A stretch of DNA of 64,000 bases. It comes from Apophysomyces variabilis (taxonomy: Eukaryota > Mucoromycota > Mucoromycetes > Mucorales > Mucoraceae). Location of the stretch: contig MZZL01000399.1 of NCBI GenBank assembly GCA_002749535.1, positions 1-64,000 of the forward strand. Reading direction: 5' to 3'. How positions within the stretch are numbered: position 1 is the first letter of the stretch; the number at the start of each line of letters is the position of its first letter. Below the pieces are notes generated by a model. It was not told the origin of the DNA, made no database searches, and worked only from the letters and a program-made list of their open reading frames with translations. The translations under genes and the position numbers were made by a program. Below are positions 12,701 to 23,408 of this stretch, one piece after another.

Positions 12701-13022
12701 TACTATGGCTACGGCTCTTCTTTCCCTGGCACTTTGTGAACCAGTGAACCCTAATGTAGCGATGATGGGAGAGCTTACAGTAACAGGCAAAATTCTTCAG
12801 GTGGAAGGATTTAAAGAAAAAATGGTTGCTGTAAAACGATCCAAAGCCTCGATTTTACTTTTCCCTGAGGAAAATCAAGCTGACTGGGATGAGCTTCCTG
12901 AGCAGATGAAAGAAGGAATTCGTGGTGTGCCTGTGAGTTCATATAACACCGTTTTCGACATCTGTTTTGGGAGTCTAAAACGAGAGGATGGAGAAAACGC
13001 ATGGAGCCATCTTCTCTCTTAG
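9722..13022 (+). CDS. PIM1: Mitochondrial ATP-dependent Lon protease
   Basis: Exons 9722-10634, 10685-11259, 11310-12357, 12401-12625 and 12685-13022 total 3099 nt. The maximal product is 1032 aa. A more likely start is Met at 10052 ([14 protein letters not shown]), which gives a basic, Ser/Arg-rich mitochondrial presequence and 922 aa. The Lon N-domain starts at [14 protein letters not shown]. The AAA+ module has Walker [10 protein letters not shown] and Walker [10 protein letters not shown]. The protease domain has PKDGPSAG, with the catalytic Ser, and the catalytic Lys in [19 protein letters not shown] and the missing PTS1 tail (it ends HLLS) favour the mitochondrial over the peroxisomal paralogue. 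The last intron (12626-12684) splits the Gly codon just before the catalytic [13 protein letters not shown] replaces the usual GLAWT-MGG. The product degrades oxidised and unassembled matrix proteins. Confidence 0.92.
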
Positions 13023-14145
13023 ATAGCTCTTATTTAAAATACCTAAATAATTCTTCTTTTTATGCTTCGTGTTTTATAAAATGAATGCGGAGCACTTATT
13101 CCCCATTGGCCTACAGATCGAAAGCACAACTTAAAATGACGCCAACATGTCATTAAAAGTGGGAAAACTTGTTAGAGTTTTGTGGTCTTGCCTATTTCTG
13201 GAATCTTCTACCGTCATTTGTAGAAGGATAAATTCCTTAAGGTTTGAATGGACGATGACTTCATCATGGCGGAAAAAGGAAGTTGCAGAAATCTAACTTT
13301 CTGTAAGGGGAAACGGTTTTAAAAGGAATCTAACATTGGGTTCATCATGACCGTGAAAGATAGCACATGTTCGTATGCGATCCCCTTCTGCAACACTTTT
13401 GTTACATCATTCTGGCCAAAGAAAAGAAACATCCATGCCTAAATTAAGATTTCGGTTCGCCTTATTTTTAACCTTACTTGTTTTTTTTTTTTTGCACGCA
13501 TGCAGCCAACCAACAGTTACATGCTCTAAAGGAACATATTATATATATAAACCCATCATTGTTTTGGTATACAGAAAGCGATGTAACGTATGCAAAAGGG
13601 ATGCGGACCTATCATCTGATTAAATAAACCATTTTACGGTACATTCCCGAAGTTTAATAGATTCATTAAAAGGAAGTATATTTATATATATATATATTCT
13701 GTCTCTTTGGTGTATGTGTTGTATAGTGTAAAGGAAAAAGGTTCAATTTTTCACTAGTCCAAAATGTACAAGGCAAAGAATAAGAAAGACGAATATGAAA
13801 AGAAGGAAGAAACTAAACTATAAAGCTTCTGCACGCTGTGGATATACTAAGCTAAACCGAAACGCCGAATCAGAGACGTTCAGAAACAAGGACAAACAAA
13901 AGTCAGGCAGGGCAAATTGCTTCAGCAGCGGAAAAAGAAAGAACAATGGCCGAGAGAGAGAAAAAGAGGGCAACAAATGAGATGGAAGGAAAGGATGAGA
14001 ACCGCTATAACGAAGAAGCTAACCAGAAGGGAAGAAGAAAGAGACAAAGGGAAAGAGAAAGGTCTATGTGGCATGGCTGCGACGTTGATTAATCTTTTTC
14101 TTTTCTTTCTTTTCTTTCTTTTTTTGCCCTTGTTTCGATCTTTTG
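13023..14145. other. Intergenic region between convergent Lon and carrier genes
   Basis: About 1.1 kb without a supportable gene. It holds a (TA)n microsatellite near 13683-13697, poly-T at 13482-13493, a purine-rich Arg/Lys/Glu-coding stretch at 13780-14060, and a T/C tract at 14095-14125. Open frames here are compositional and lack domain similarity. Confidence 0.6.
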
Positions 14146-15786
14146 TTAAAGAAGCGCTTCGTCATGACGGGCGGTAAGCTCATTTCTGTTAGTTGGCGTA
14201 AATAATCTCATCGTCCAAGTATAGGCCATAAAGGTCGCTGCATTAGAAGGAAAGGCGCGTAGAATGGTAGGTGTCAAACCACGGAAAAATATACGATAAC
14301 CTTCTTCCTTGTAACAGTGCCTTAAGCAATCAATAAAACCTTTGTATCGATTGGGTTCGGATTGAATACGTGTTTTAATAACATCTAAAAAAGAAAAAAA
14401 AAATTCGTAAGTGAAAAGGCGAAGAAACAGAGAAAGTCATAAACAACATCGTCTCTAGAATGTTAGAAATAAAAGTTTTTTCTTTTACCTGCTGGGTAAG
14501 TCGAACACCATGCTACAATGCCTGCTGCACCACCGGCAAGAACGACTTTTGGTCCCGTAATTTCATGATGAGAGCTTCCTTTTGGTGTCAAGGCGCGACA
14601 AATCGATTCATACGCCAAGAAATAAGGGCCGAAACTAAGCTCTCTTAAGGTGGTTGGCACCATGCCTTTAAAACATTGTCGGAAACCACCAGTCATATAC
14701 AGTTTGGTAAGGCAGTCAATCGGTCCTCGAAATTTGGAAGAATCCACGGTTGTCTGATTTTGCAGTTGAACCTTTGCAAGTTCCATGGGACAAGTAACAA
14801 AACTAAAAGAGTTTGCGTTTAACATTGCTTTTCGGTCTTCATACATGGTGAGATAAAAACCTGGTTATCACACCGGCACCCATGCCAGCAAAGAGGACAT
14901 CTGTCAAAGGTGGTGTCTCTAGATCTACTTTTTCGTTCCGATACTGTGCTTGCATTTGAAGCAACGCGTTATAGGAGCTGAAAACGAGGGCATTTACACC
15001 CGCTACGCCGGCCTGTATAGAAAAGACATGAGATATCGTTGCAAACAATAGCAGTCATTCGATCTTGTACTGATCCACTTACAGCTGGTGATGCCTAGAG
15101 AAGAAAATAGTAACGAATTAGAGTTAAGGGGTTGATCATGCTTGGTAATCTTACCATTCCTTTATAAAGACCGAAAAACTAACATTATATGGAAATAAGA
15201 ATGATTGGGTCAGATAAAGAAATAAAGACGATGATCATTCGATTCCTGTTTACCTTTTCTTGACGGATAATGACAACGAAACAGTTCCATGTTCCTCTGT
15301 ATCGAGATGCAAGTTCTCGTGATTGTAATCTGACCTTGACTGAAACGTAAACAAAGAACGCAATAGCGTTTTGATTGTATGTTAGGAATAAACTAGGCTT
15401 TGTTAAGGAAGAAAACTAAACGAACCGGTATCTAGAGGGGGGGGGGAGAGATCATAAAGTGTGTGAGTGATTTATGCTGGTATCTGACATGACGCAGGTC
15501 CTTACCGAATGGGTGTCCAACTGCCAAACCAGCCAAACCTATCAAGGTATGACAAGAAAGATAAGCAGTTTAGAATATTTTGTTTGATGCATCAATGAAC
15601 ATGTTATGCGTCTATGGTTTACCTCCGACTAGTCCGGACCAAAAGCTAGCGATGGTTGTCACATTAGGTCGTTCAGCTAAAAAGTCCAAAAAAAAAAAAG
15701 AAGTTGGATCCTGTGAGTAAGAAAGAGATAGAGAGAGAGGGAAGAGAATGAAAGGGTTGCTTACGAATTTCATCTACGTCCAACAT
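14146..15786 (-). CDS. Mitochondrial carrier family (SLC25) protein, acylcarnitine/ornithine-carrier type, 10 exons
   Basis: Minus-strand exons: 15765-15786, 15623-15676, 15506-15538, 15426-15431 (6 nt), 15254-15339, 15155-15178, 15083-15094 (12 nt), 14861-15012, 14489-14802 and 14146-14384. They total 942 nt, or 313 aa, the usual size for the family. Three carrier repeats are present, each with the Px[DE]xx[KR] signature: HPFDTVKVRLQ, CPMELAKVQLQ and YPADVIKTRIQ. The third repeat also has RAFPSNAATFMAY. The first and third signatures resemble the carnitine/acylcarnitine and ornithine carriers (yeast Crc1, Ort1, Ymc1), but the substrate cannot be assigned by reading. The protein should lie in the inner mitochondrial membrane with six transmembrane helices. 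The 6-nt exon supplies Asp-Thr of the first signature. One donor (14860) is a weak GTTTTT. Confidence 0.88.
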
Positions 15787-17733
15787 TTGGGATATATAAG
15801 TAAAAAAAAAAGTATAGAGAATTAAATAAGAGAAAAAAGAGAGGTAAAAAGAAAATTCGGGTTTAACCAAATTATAACTTCCACTCGCAGCTACTTAATG
15901 CAGTACGTTTCTTTTTTCTCTCTTTCTCTCTCTGTTACTCTCTATCGCTCTCTTTTTACCTCCCCCCCCCCGGGCGCCCCCCAAAACAGGGAAGAAATAA
16001 TGCAGTTAGTATTCCCTCTGCTCCTCCCATTCATTAGTTCGTTCTGTCAGTCCGAACTTTCCCACGCTGTTATTTAATCCCATTTCAATACCGGACTATC
16101 GCGTGACCCTCACCGTATCTTGGTAAATTTTTACCATGTGTACCGCCTCCATGGCAGTGAACCTGCTATATTTGGAAGCTATCGTTTGGATGTTGATAGG
16201 TGCATTCCTCACTCTCCTTCAGTTATAGCCCGCAACCTTTTTTTTTTTTTTTCACACCAGCCCGCACAACAACCCCTCCCCCCTTTTCTGGACTCCAAAA
16301 AGTTCACTAATCAATCACGGGACACCGTGCGAAAAAGAGTGTGGGGAAAAAACGTTTGCGTACAGGAAAAAAACAAAGAAAGAGAAAAATGTTCCCTTCC
16401 CGAAAATGATATATAAAAATAAGAGAAATATAGATGGAGTACTTGATCCTCTTTTATTCTCCATCATCATCGTCGATTGGGGTGTTGCATGACACTAAGC
16501 ACGAAACAAGTTGTGCTAAAGAAACCCCGTTGTACAGAAAACAAGATTTGCAGCCTCTGTTTTTCTCAAAATACTTCATAACCGGATAATAACAAAACAC
16601 GTACAACGTTTCCCTGTCTCTCTTTCTCTCTCTTGTCTCCACTTTTTGTCGAAAGCCATGGTACTACATTGATTAAAAAGGAGAATTGATACATAGTATT
16701 CCTTTCGCTTTTTACATGGCTTTACATCATCTATTCATCATCCGTAAATAAATGGAGTCTCTAGACCAACGTTTTCCGAGCATACAACAAAAAAAAAATA
16801 AAAGAAAAAGGATGAAGCATGCATCGGAAACTGTGTGGAGTACATGTTTGTTGTTCATGGCGATCTGCAGTGAGCGGAAATTTAAAACAAGGTTCTCCAA
16901 CGGCTCACGTGAGGTAACCGTCACCGTATGTCTCTCTTGCCAAAAGAAAAAATATCATCTTTTTCCCATCGTGAGACACCTGCAATAGCTGGAATCAGAA
17001 GAATGGATGGACTGTAAAAAGAGGCATACGATGGATTCGTGAAGGGAATGAGTTTTGGAAGAACAAAAGTTCTATTTGTTCGTTACGGGAAATCTTATAG
17101 TACTTTATTTCCAAAAATTCAAGTCGCATCTAGCAAATTCACTTGGCGCATTTTGGAAACTGGGGCTTGACGCTAACAAATTACATTAATTGTCGTGTTA
17201 TAAGAGTTGGGAATTGACGACGCCATACCCATTTCCCCGCCAAGCGAATGCCAGATGCATATATGAATTTTCGTAGTTTGCGAAATTATTTTTGGGAGAT
17301 ACTGTATAAGAATTTCCGTATTCAAATCATCAAGGTCATGCTTATATTCATAACCTACTGTAAAACAGCAGATATCAGGTCGTGGAGATGAAAGTAATTC
17401 CAATTGGACGCTTCAATTTGTGTGAAGGCGTCGAAATACGAAGCCTACATGTCAATGCTTACAGTAGGACCACCTTTAACAGCAACTCTCGGTAGCTTCC
17501 AACCTGCTCGCCGGAAATGGTGTTGTTATCCTTTCCCCAAACGCTCACAAAAGGAAGGCTCACTTACGAAATAAGCCAAACGCAGCTTACAAGTGCCAAA
17601 GACTATAAAAAAATCATGCACGTTGTTACCGCGCACAGTCACGACCCGAGAGAAATGTTGCAAGAATTGGGGGGAAAAAGAAAGCTTCAATTGACACTGT
17701 CTGCTTGATTGATCAGCCTTCTCTCCAGCATAA
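15787..17733. other. Intergenic region between divergent carrier and TTLL12-like genes
   Basis: 1.9 kb with no recognisable gene. It contains a CT-rich tract at 15910-15958, a C-run with GGGCGCCCCCC at 15961-15983, poly-T near 16240-16252 and short CT tracts near 16618-16635. Small open frames lack similarity and family-like composition. It probably includes both promoters. Confidence 0.5.
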
Positions 17734-20593
17734 ATGAGCTCCGCGTTCGAAGGATTTATCGCTGTGCATCAGTACCAACTGACTGCCATTCCGGAAGAAT
17801 TATGGCAGGTATAGTGGCCTTGCTTTTTTTTTCCCGTTAGATAATGAATTTTTTGCTCCTGTTTCATGCTCATGGTCGTATTAGCCTTTGTTCATGAAAC
17901 TCGGTGAAGACTACCTGGATGCTGGTAGGTGGCATCTTTTCTACAACGCAATAGAAAAAAAGCACTAAACATCTTACCAGGTACTGCTGTTGAGCTTCAT
18001 TATGGTGATGCAGTGGACGGTTACTCCCTTCACGTTAAGCAAGACGCGTCGTTGAAAAAGCATGGGTAAGTATACAAATGAAAAAAGCGATTCTACTTTG
18101 ATAGAGAGAGAGTGTGTGTGTGAATTTTTAATGTAATTGCGTTCTGTAGAGACGTTTTCTTGATTGATCATGCGTGGACCACCACACCTGAAAATGCTCG
18201 GAAAGAATTACGCGAGACGCCTGCCCTCTTGGACCGATTGGAGAACCTGATGGATATCGAGAAAGAAGAGCTGGAAACAGAGGATGAGGATGAAAAGGAT
18301 TTTCAGGCAGATGATGCCACAGTCAAGATGGTGGCAGAACAAGCTAATGTCAGCTATGAAAAAGCAAAACAAGCGTTGGAAGCGGAAAACAACGAAGTAG
18401 TGAACGCCATCATGGTAATCCATCGAATAAACAAAAGAAAAAAATGGCGGTCAGTGGACTGACAGGAGAGATGGATAGCATTTGACGATGGATGAGGATT
18501 TCAAACAGGAGGCAGATCGCTTGCAAGAACAAGTCATGGGCCAGCTCATTGGTAAAGAGACTGAGTCAATTTACTTCTCATTAGATAAGTGCTATGGCTA
18601 ATCGTTCGTTCGTATTTTTCTTTCTCATTCACTCTGAAGCAAGTGGCAAAGCGCAAGAGAAAGAAGACAAGGTGAACAAAGAGAAAGAAGAGCGTAGAAA
18701 AAAGAGACAGGAGGAATGGCTTAACAAGCGCATTGAGAACGTGTACAACAAGATGTGGTCTTATATTCAGACCTATTCTTTTTCAGTACTAAAGCAAGAT
18801 GGGGAGCCAGAGACCCAAACAGCTTGGTGTATGTTTGTTTGCTTTTCTTATTGCATGGCTTGCATTGTACTAATATCGATGAATGAGTAGATATCAATGA
18901 TGAGGTAAAATCGTCTTAGACGAAGGTTACTTCGGATGTTTACCCTAATGCCATGGGCCAAAATCTAGGTGGGGTCTGCTTTTCTTCACTCCTCTGATCC
19001 CAATGTGGTCTGCGTCCCATTTATTTTCTCTCGTGGAGCTGGTGGTATGATTCCCTACAGTGTTTTCTTCCCGATTAAAGATATCGCACCTGGCGAGGTG
19101 ATAACTTGCGATCTTTTACCCAAGACGCTGACTAGAGCTGCGGATCAACATGCATATCTTTTTGCTTTTGAGCACAGATTGTTAGAAAGTGAGAATATCG
19201 CAGATAAACGTAAGGAGATCGTGGAAGTTTATAAGGCTACCCAAGAAGAATGGAACAAGATCCAATTCAAGCCATCGAAGCAAATCATTACTGCTGAAGA
19301 AGCAAGTCAAGCTATCTTAAGCGGAAAACAGAACGCAGAGGACAATACAACCCTCAAGGTGTATACGACAACCGAGTTCGTCCGACAGTTCTTGAAGTTA
19401 CCCAATGTCCGCTTTGTTGATTCTCGTGAATCGGCTGATATTGTCTGGAGTAGCCAGGATTTCATTGAATGGGAGCAACTAAAGGCAAACCAGACTGTGA
19501 ATCAGTTCCCGAATGAAAGCTGCCTCACCTTCAAGCAAAACCTTGCTAACCTGATCCAGTACAGTATTCTAAACCCTCATCTGATTGGGCAGCGTTCATT
19601 TCTTTAACCCGACTTTTTTGGATTCTAGGCGTACTTGGGGTCAACCCACCTGGTTGCCAACCACCTATAATATCATGTCGCAGTTGAGCGAGTGTGTCGG
19701 AAATTATTTGGATAATGACGATGAAGGCAAAGAAAATCTATGGATCCTTAAGCCTTGGAACTTTGCCCGTGGCCTCGAGATCAGAATCAGTACTTCGTTG
19801 CCCGAGATCATTCGCCAACATGATTCACCCACACCCAAGATTGCTCAGCATTATCTCACCAAGCCTTGTCTGTACAACGGCAAAAAGTTTGATCTGCGTT
19901 ACATTGTGTTGCTCCGTCGTATCCAACCTACCATGGTAGCCTGTGTTTACAATATGTTCTGGATCCGACTTGCCAATAAGAAGTTCCACCTAGGTAAAAG
20001 AAGAAGAAGAAACCCCATCCGCCGTTGGAGATGATTTGAAGTTTTCTCACGTTTTGCATTTTTTTTTTTGGCGGGGGTTTTTTTAGATGACCTGAACGAT
20101 TATGAACGTCAATTTACGGTGATGAACTATTCGAATTTCCAAATGACACAATTGGATTATAAAAGCTTTATTCGTAATATGGAGAAACAACACGCCATTG
20201 AATGGACCAAAGTTCAAGCAGATATCAATGATGCTATGAAAGGTAAAAAAAAAAAAAAAGAAAAAGCCATAGAACGAAATTTGTTTCTTGCAATCCGTGG
20301 GCTTATGATTGTTTCTTATGTTCCTACCAGACGTTCTATCTGCTGCAGCAACCCAAACGCAACCTCTCGGCCTCCTGCCTGAAAAGGCTCCTAGCTATGA
20401 TGCGTTTAGTGTTTATGGATTTGATGTCATGTTGACGGACGATTTCAAGCCTGTCATTGTTGAAGTCAACTTCTCCCCTGATTGTACCCGAGCCTGTCAG
20501 TATGATCCTGAATTTGTCAATAACATCTTCGGCTTGGTAGATGGTCGTTTGGGTCGTACTGAGAAGAGCCTTGAGGCTTTCACTGTCCTCTAG
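17734..20593 (+). CDS. TTLL12-like tubulin--tyrosine ligase family protein with NAC-type UBA insert (11 exons)
   Basis: Exons 17734-17808, 17885-17924, 17981-18065, 18150-18414, 18479-18551, 18640-18828, 18891-18904 (14 nt), 18969-19558, 19629-19993, 20087-20242 and 20331-20593. They total 2115 nt, or 704 aa. The N-terminal half, beginning MSSAFEGFIAVHQYQL, and the SET-like segment around VGSAFLHSSDPNVVCVPF match the TTLL12 layout. The C-terminal TTL ATP-grasp domain shows LWILKPWNFARG, FDLRYIVLLRR and PVIVEVNFSPDC. Between residues about 128 and 160 sits ATVKMVAEQANVSYEKAKQA, followed by NAIMHLTM, a pattern typical of the UBA domain of nascent-polypeptide-associated complex alpha. A Lys/Glu coiled coil follows. 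Human TTLL12 is 644 aa and is not known to ligate tyrosine, so activity here is uncertain. Confidence 0.88.
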
Positions 20594-20826
20594 AGTAAAG
20601 AACAAAGACAAAAAGAAGTTTGTATATTCCTTGAAATTGTATAATTTTATAATACAGATAGAAAAAAAGAAGAAAACAAAACGAAACAAAAACAAAATAA
20701 ATGCTTTCGAGTATATCTATAATACATGAAGATCCGGTCTTCTAAAGGAAACCCTATTTCGTCCCCCTCATTTCCTTAGCGTGCGTGTGTGAGTGTATGT
20801 ATGTGTGGTTGTGATTTTTCTGTCCG

Positions 20827-23198
20827 CTAACGAGGATCCCATGTCGAGCTTTCTTCACTCGACCGTTCTCTATCTTGGTTACGATGACGATCTTTCAAAT
20901 TTTCTTCGTCTTGATCTTCCATGGGAACTTGGACCCATCCATCGGATGCATACCCCTTGTTTTGATCAAAATCAAGAGGCAACCATGCTAACCACATCAG
21001 GAATATCTATGAACGAATTGAGTGTTTTTTTTTCTTATGTCCAAGGTTCCCTACCAAGTAAGCGCTTCCCAAAGATCCAATGATAAAGAACGATAACCAG
21101 CTATTCACGTGTTTGGCAAACAGGAAAACATCGAACATGACCACAATACCGGTCAGTAGCCAACAAAGGCAATTCATGAAAATGGATGGACGAAATTCAG
21201 CCGGCACGACTGAGGAGGAACTGGAGAGTTTCATAATGGGAATAAGAACAGTGGGCAGACAAACACTGAAAATACAGGATAAGTACTTAGAATCCAACGT
21301 CTGTTCACTCTTTTTTCTTCTTTTTACCTTTGCAAGACGTTTAGCAGCTCACCCATGGTATCAAAATGGTCCACCGCGAAAACGGCGACAAGCATACCAG
21401 GTATGAGCGAGATGCCTCGCGTCACAGCCACTCGATGCCATTCTTTTTTAAAGATATTGCCAAAGAATCCCTCCGTCACATACTGACCAGCCAAGGTACC
21501 AGTCATGGTTGAGCTTTGACCAGCTGTTTTTCAAGAGGAACATTCAACATGAGAACCGAAAACTTACTGTTTGCCCATGTTTTTTCTTATCCATTCTTTC
21601 TTTTACCTGCAAGCAATCCCGCAGCCCATAGATACTTCGCGGCTGATCCCAACGTTCCACTCAATACAGCATCTGCATCAGCAAGGCCTGGCATGGACCT
21701 GGTGAGTTCTGATGGCTTGTAAAAAACTGACAAGATAATAAGGATTACAAATAAAAACGCGTGAGCATAACCAGAACATACAAACATAGCCAGGTTATCC
21801 ACTAGCAATTGTTCCTCCCTTTTTCTTTCGCTTTCTTTACCTTGCGCAAATACAACAACAATAGCCAAATTGACAAAGAAAGAGAGTGTCAAAGCCAATG
21901 CAGATTCGATGGCAAAATAGAAATTAGCTTCCTTAAGTTTGCCCACACTTGGTTGAGATCCTAAATCGCGTGATCGAACAAGAGCACTAATTGAAAATGA
22001 CTATAGTTAAATCGACCCCCTCATTTCTCGTTCTCTTGTTATCTTTTTTTTTTTTACCTGTGTAAAAACATGTTGTGAGGCATGACAATAGCCCCTAACA
22101 TTCCCACTGCTTGTACCTCCGTATCCTTTGGTACTCTAGGAATTAATACACCTTCCACGATCTTTTGGATTTCTGGTTTGGACGCAATCATCTCCACCCA
22201 GAAACAAACAGTCATGATGGTGATCAAGACCATAAAGAAGGCTTCTAGTTTCCGCATCCCATAACGTTGGATCATCATAAAAGTCACCGTGTCCGTCGCG
22301 GTCAGTAGCACGCCCACCCATAACGGTAACTTGAGCAAAATATGCAACGCCACAGCCGTACCGACAATTTCCATGATATCCGCGCCAATGATGGCTACCT
22401 GTGCATAGGCCCATAAAACGAGGGCCATCCTTTTAGAATAGCCCTGACGGATCAGCTGAGCGAGATGACGACCGGTGATGGTTCCCAATCTGGCTGAAAA
22501 CAGTTGAAAGATAAGACCTAAATAAAAGAAAAAAAAAGAAATAGGAATCATCAGAGTTAATACCATCGTCTTCTTTTTTACTTCTTCTTCTTCTGTTGCA
22601 TGTGCAACCAAGAAATAAAATAAGAAAAATGTATCTTTGTACACCCAATCACCTAATACATGTGCCCATAATAACAGCCATAACAGGCTGTAGCCCGCCA
22701 CGGCTCCCGATTGTAAGTCAGATTCAAGATTGCCTGGATCCAAGTAAGCAATGGACCTAAAATAAGAGAAAAAGGAAAAAAGAAAGATAAATTTCAACGA
22801 TATACAAAAGACACCACTCTCAGCTTATAAGCAACTCACATTAACCACCCTAAATAGAAAAGAAAAATAACAACATGGGAAGCAGAATGAGTTAATGCCA
22901 AAGTGAGAGAGAGACACCTTGCACCGCACATCACTCTATGGCCAACCTTACCTGGTCCAGTATATTTCCACAATTTCTTAAACGAGAAACAACTCTGCGA
23001 CACCTTACCGGTGTCTATTTCCGGTTTAATGTCTAGATCGTTAAGAAACGTCCTTCGTTCTGTTGCTGATCGTGCAGCATATGGACTTGCATCCATCGGT
23101 TTTCCATAATATGATCCGCCTCCATCTAAAGACTCTGGCTCGAAATCCATAAGACTCAGGTGATCCCCATCCTCGTCTTCCGCCAGTCTCGGCACCAT
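20827..23198 (-). CDS. NRAMP-family divalent metal (Mn2+/Fe2+) transporter, 9 exons
   Basis: Minus-strand exons: 22952-23198, 22840-22849 (10 nt), 22653-22756, 22058-22517, 21841-21986, 21607-21726, 21328-21523, 21055-21265 and 20827-21006. They total 1674 nt, or 557 aa. After an acidic cytosolic N-terminus, TM1 carries GPGWLMSIAYLDPGN with the metal-binding DPGN. The TM6 region carries GAIVMPHNMFLHS with the Met-Pro-His metal site, followed by ALVRSRD. The transport signature ITGRHLAQL and about 11-12 hydrophobic segments fit the SMF/NRAMP family. The 10-nt exon encodes Trp-Leu of GPGWLM. The product is a proton-coupled Mn/Fe importer of plasma or endomembrane; the substrate is inferred from the family. 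It is convergent with the TTLL12-like gene, with 233 bp between stops. Confidence 0.93.
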
Positions 23199-23408
23199 CG
23201 TTGTAATGCTTAAAAAAAGAAAAGACGAGAAAAAGAAAAGGCAAGAGAAAAGAGGACACAAAAGACTTAAAAAAAAAAAAGAAGGGTTCTGTGCAAACCG
23301 GCCAAATGCGGGCAGCTGCCGCCACTTAAGTCCGTTCACGTGTAATTAATGTCGGGTGTGTTTAAATGAGGTTTTTATATGAAGAAAAAAAAAAGGAAAT
23401 CAAAATAA

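Noticed and set aside
13795..14177. Lys/Arg/Glu-rich frames downstream of Lon
   Set aside because: The composition follows a purine-rich tract; no domain, splice or promoter evidence, and the end overlaps the carrier gene 3' end.
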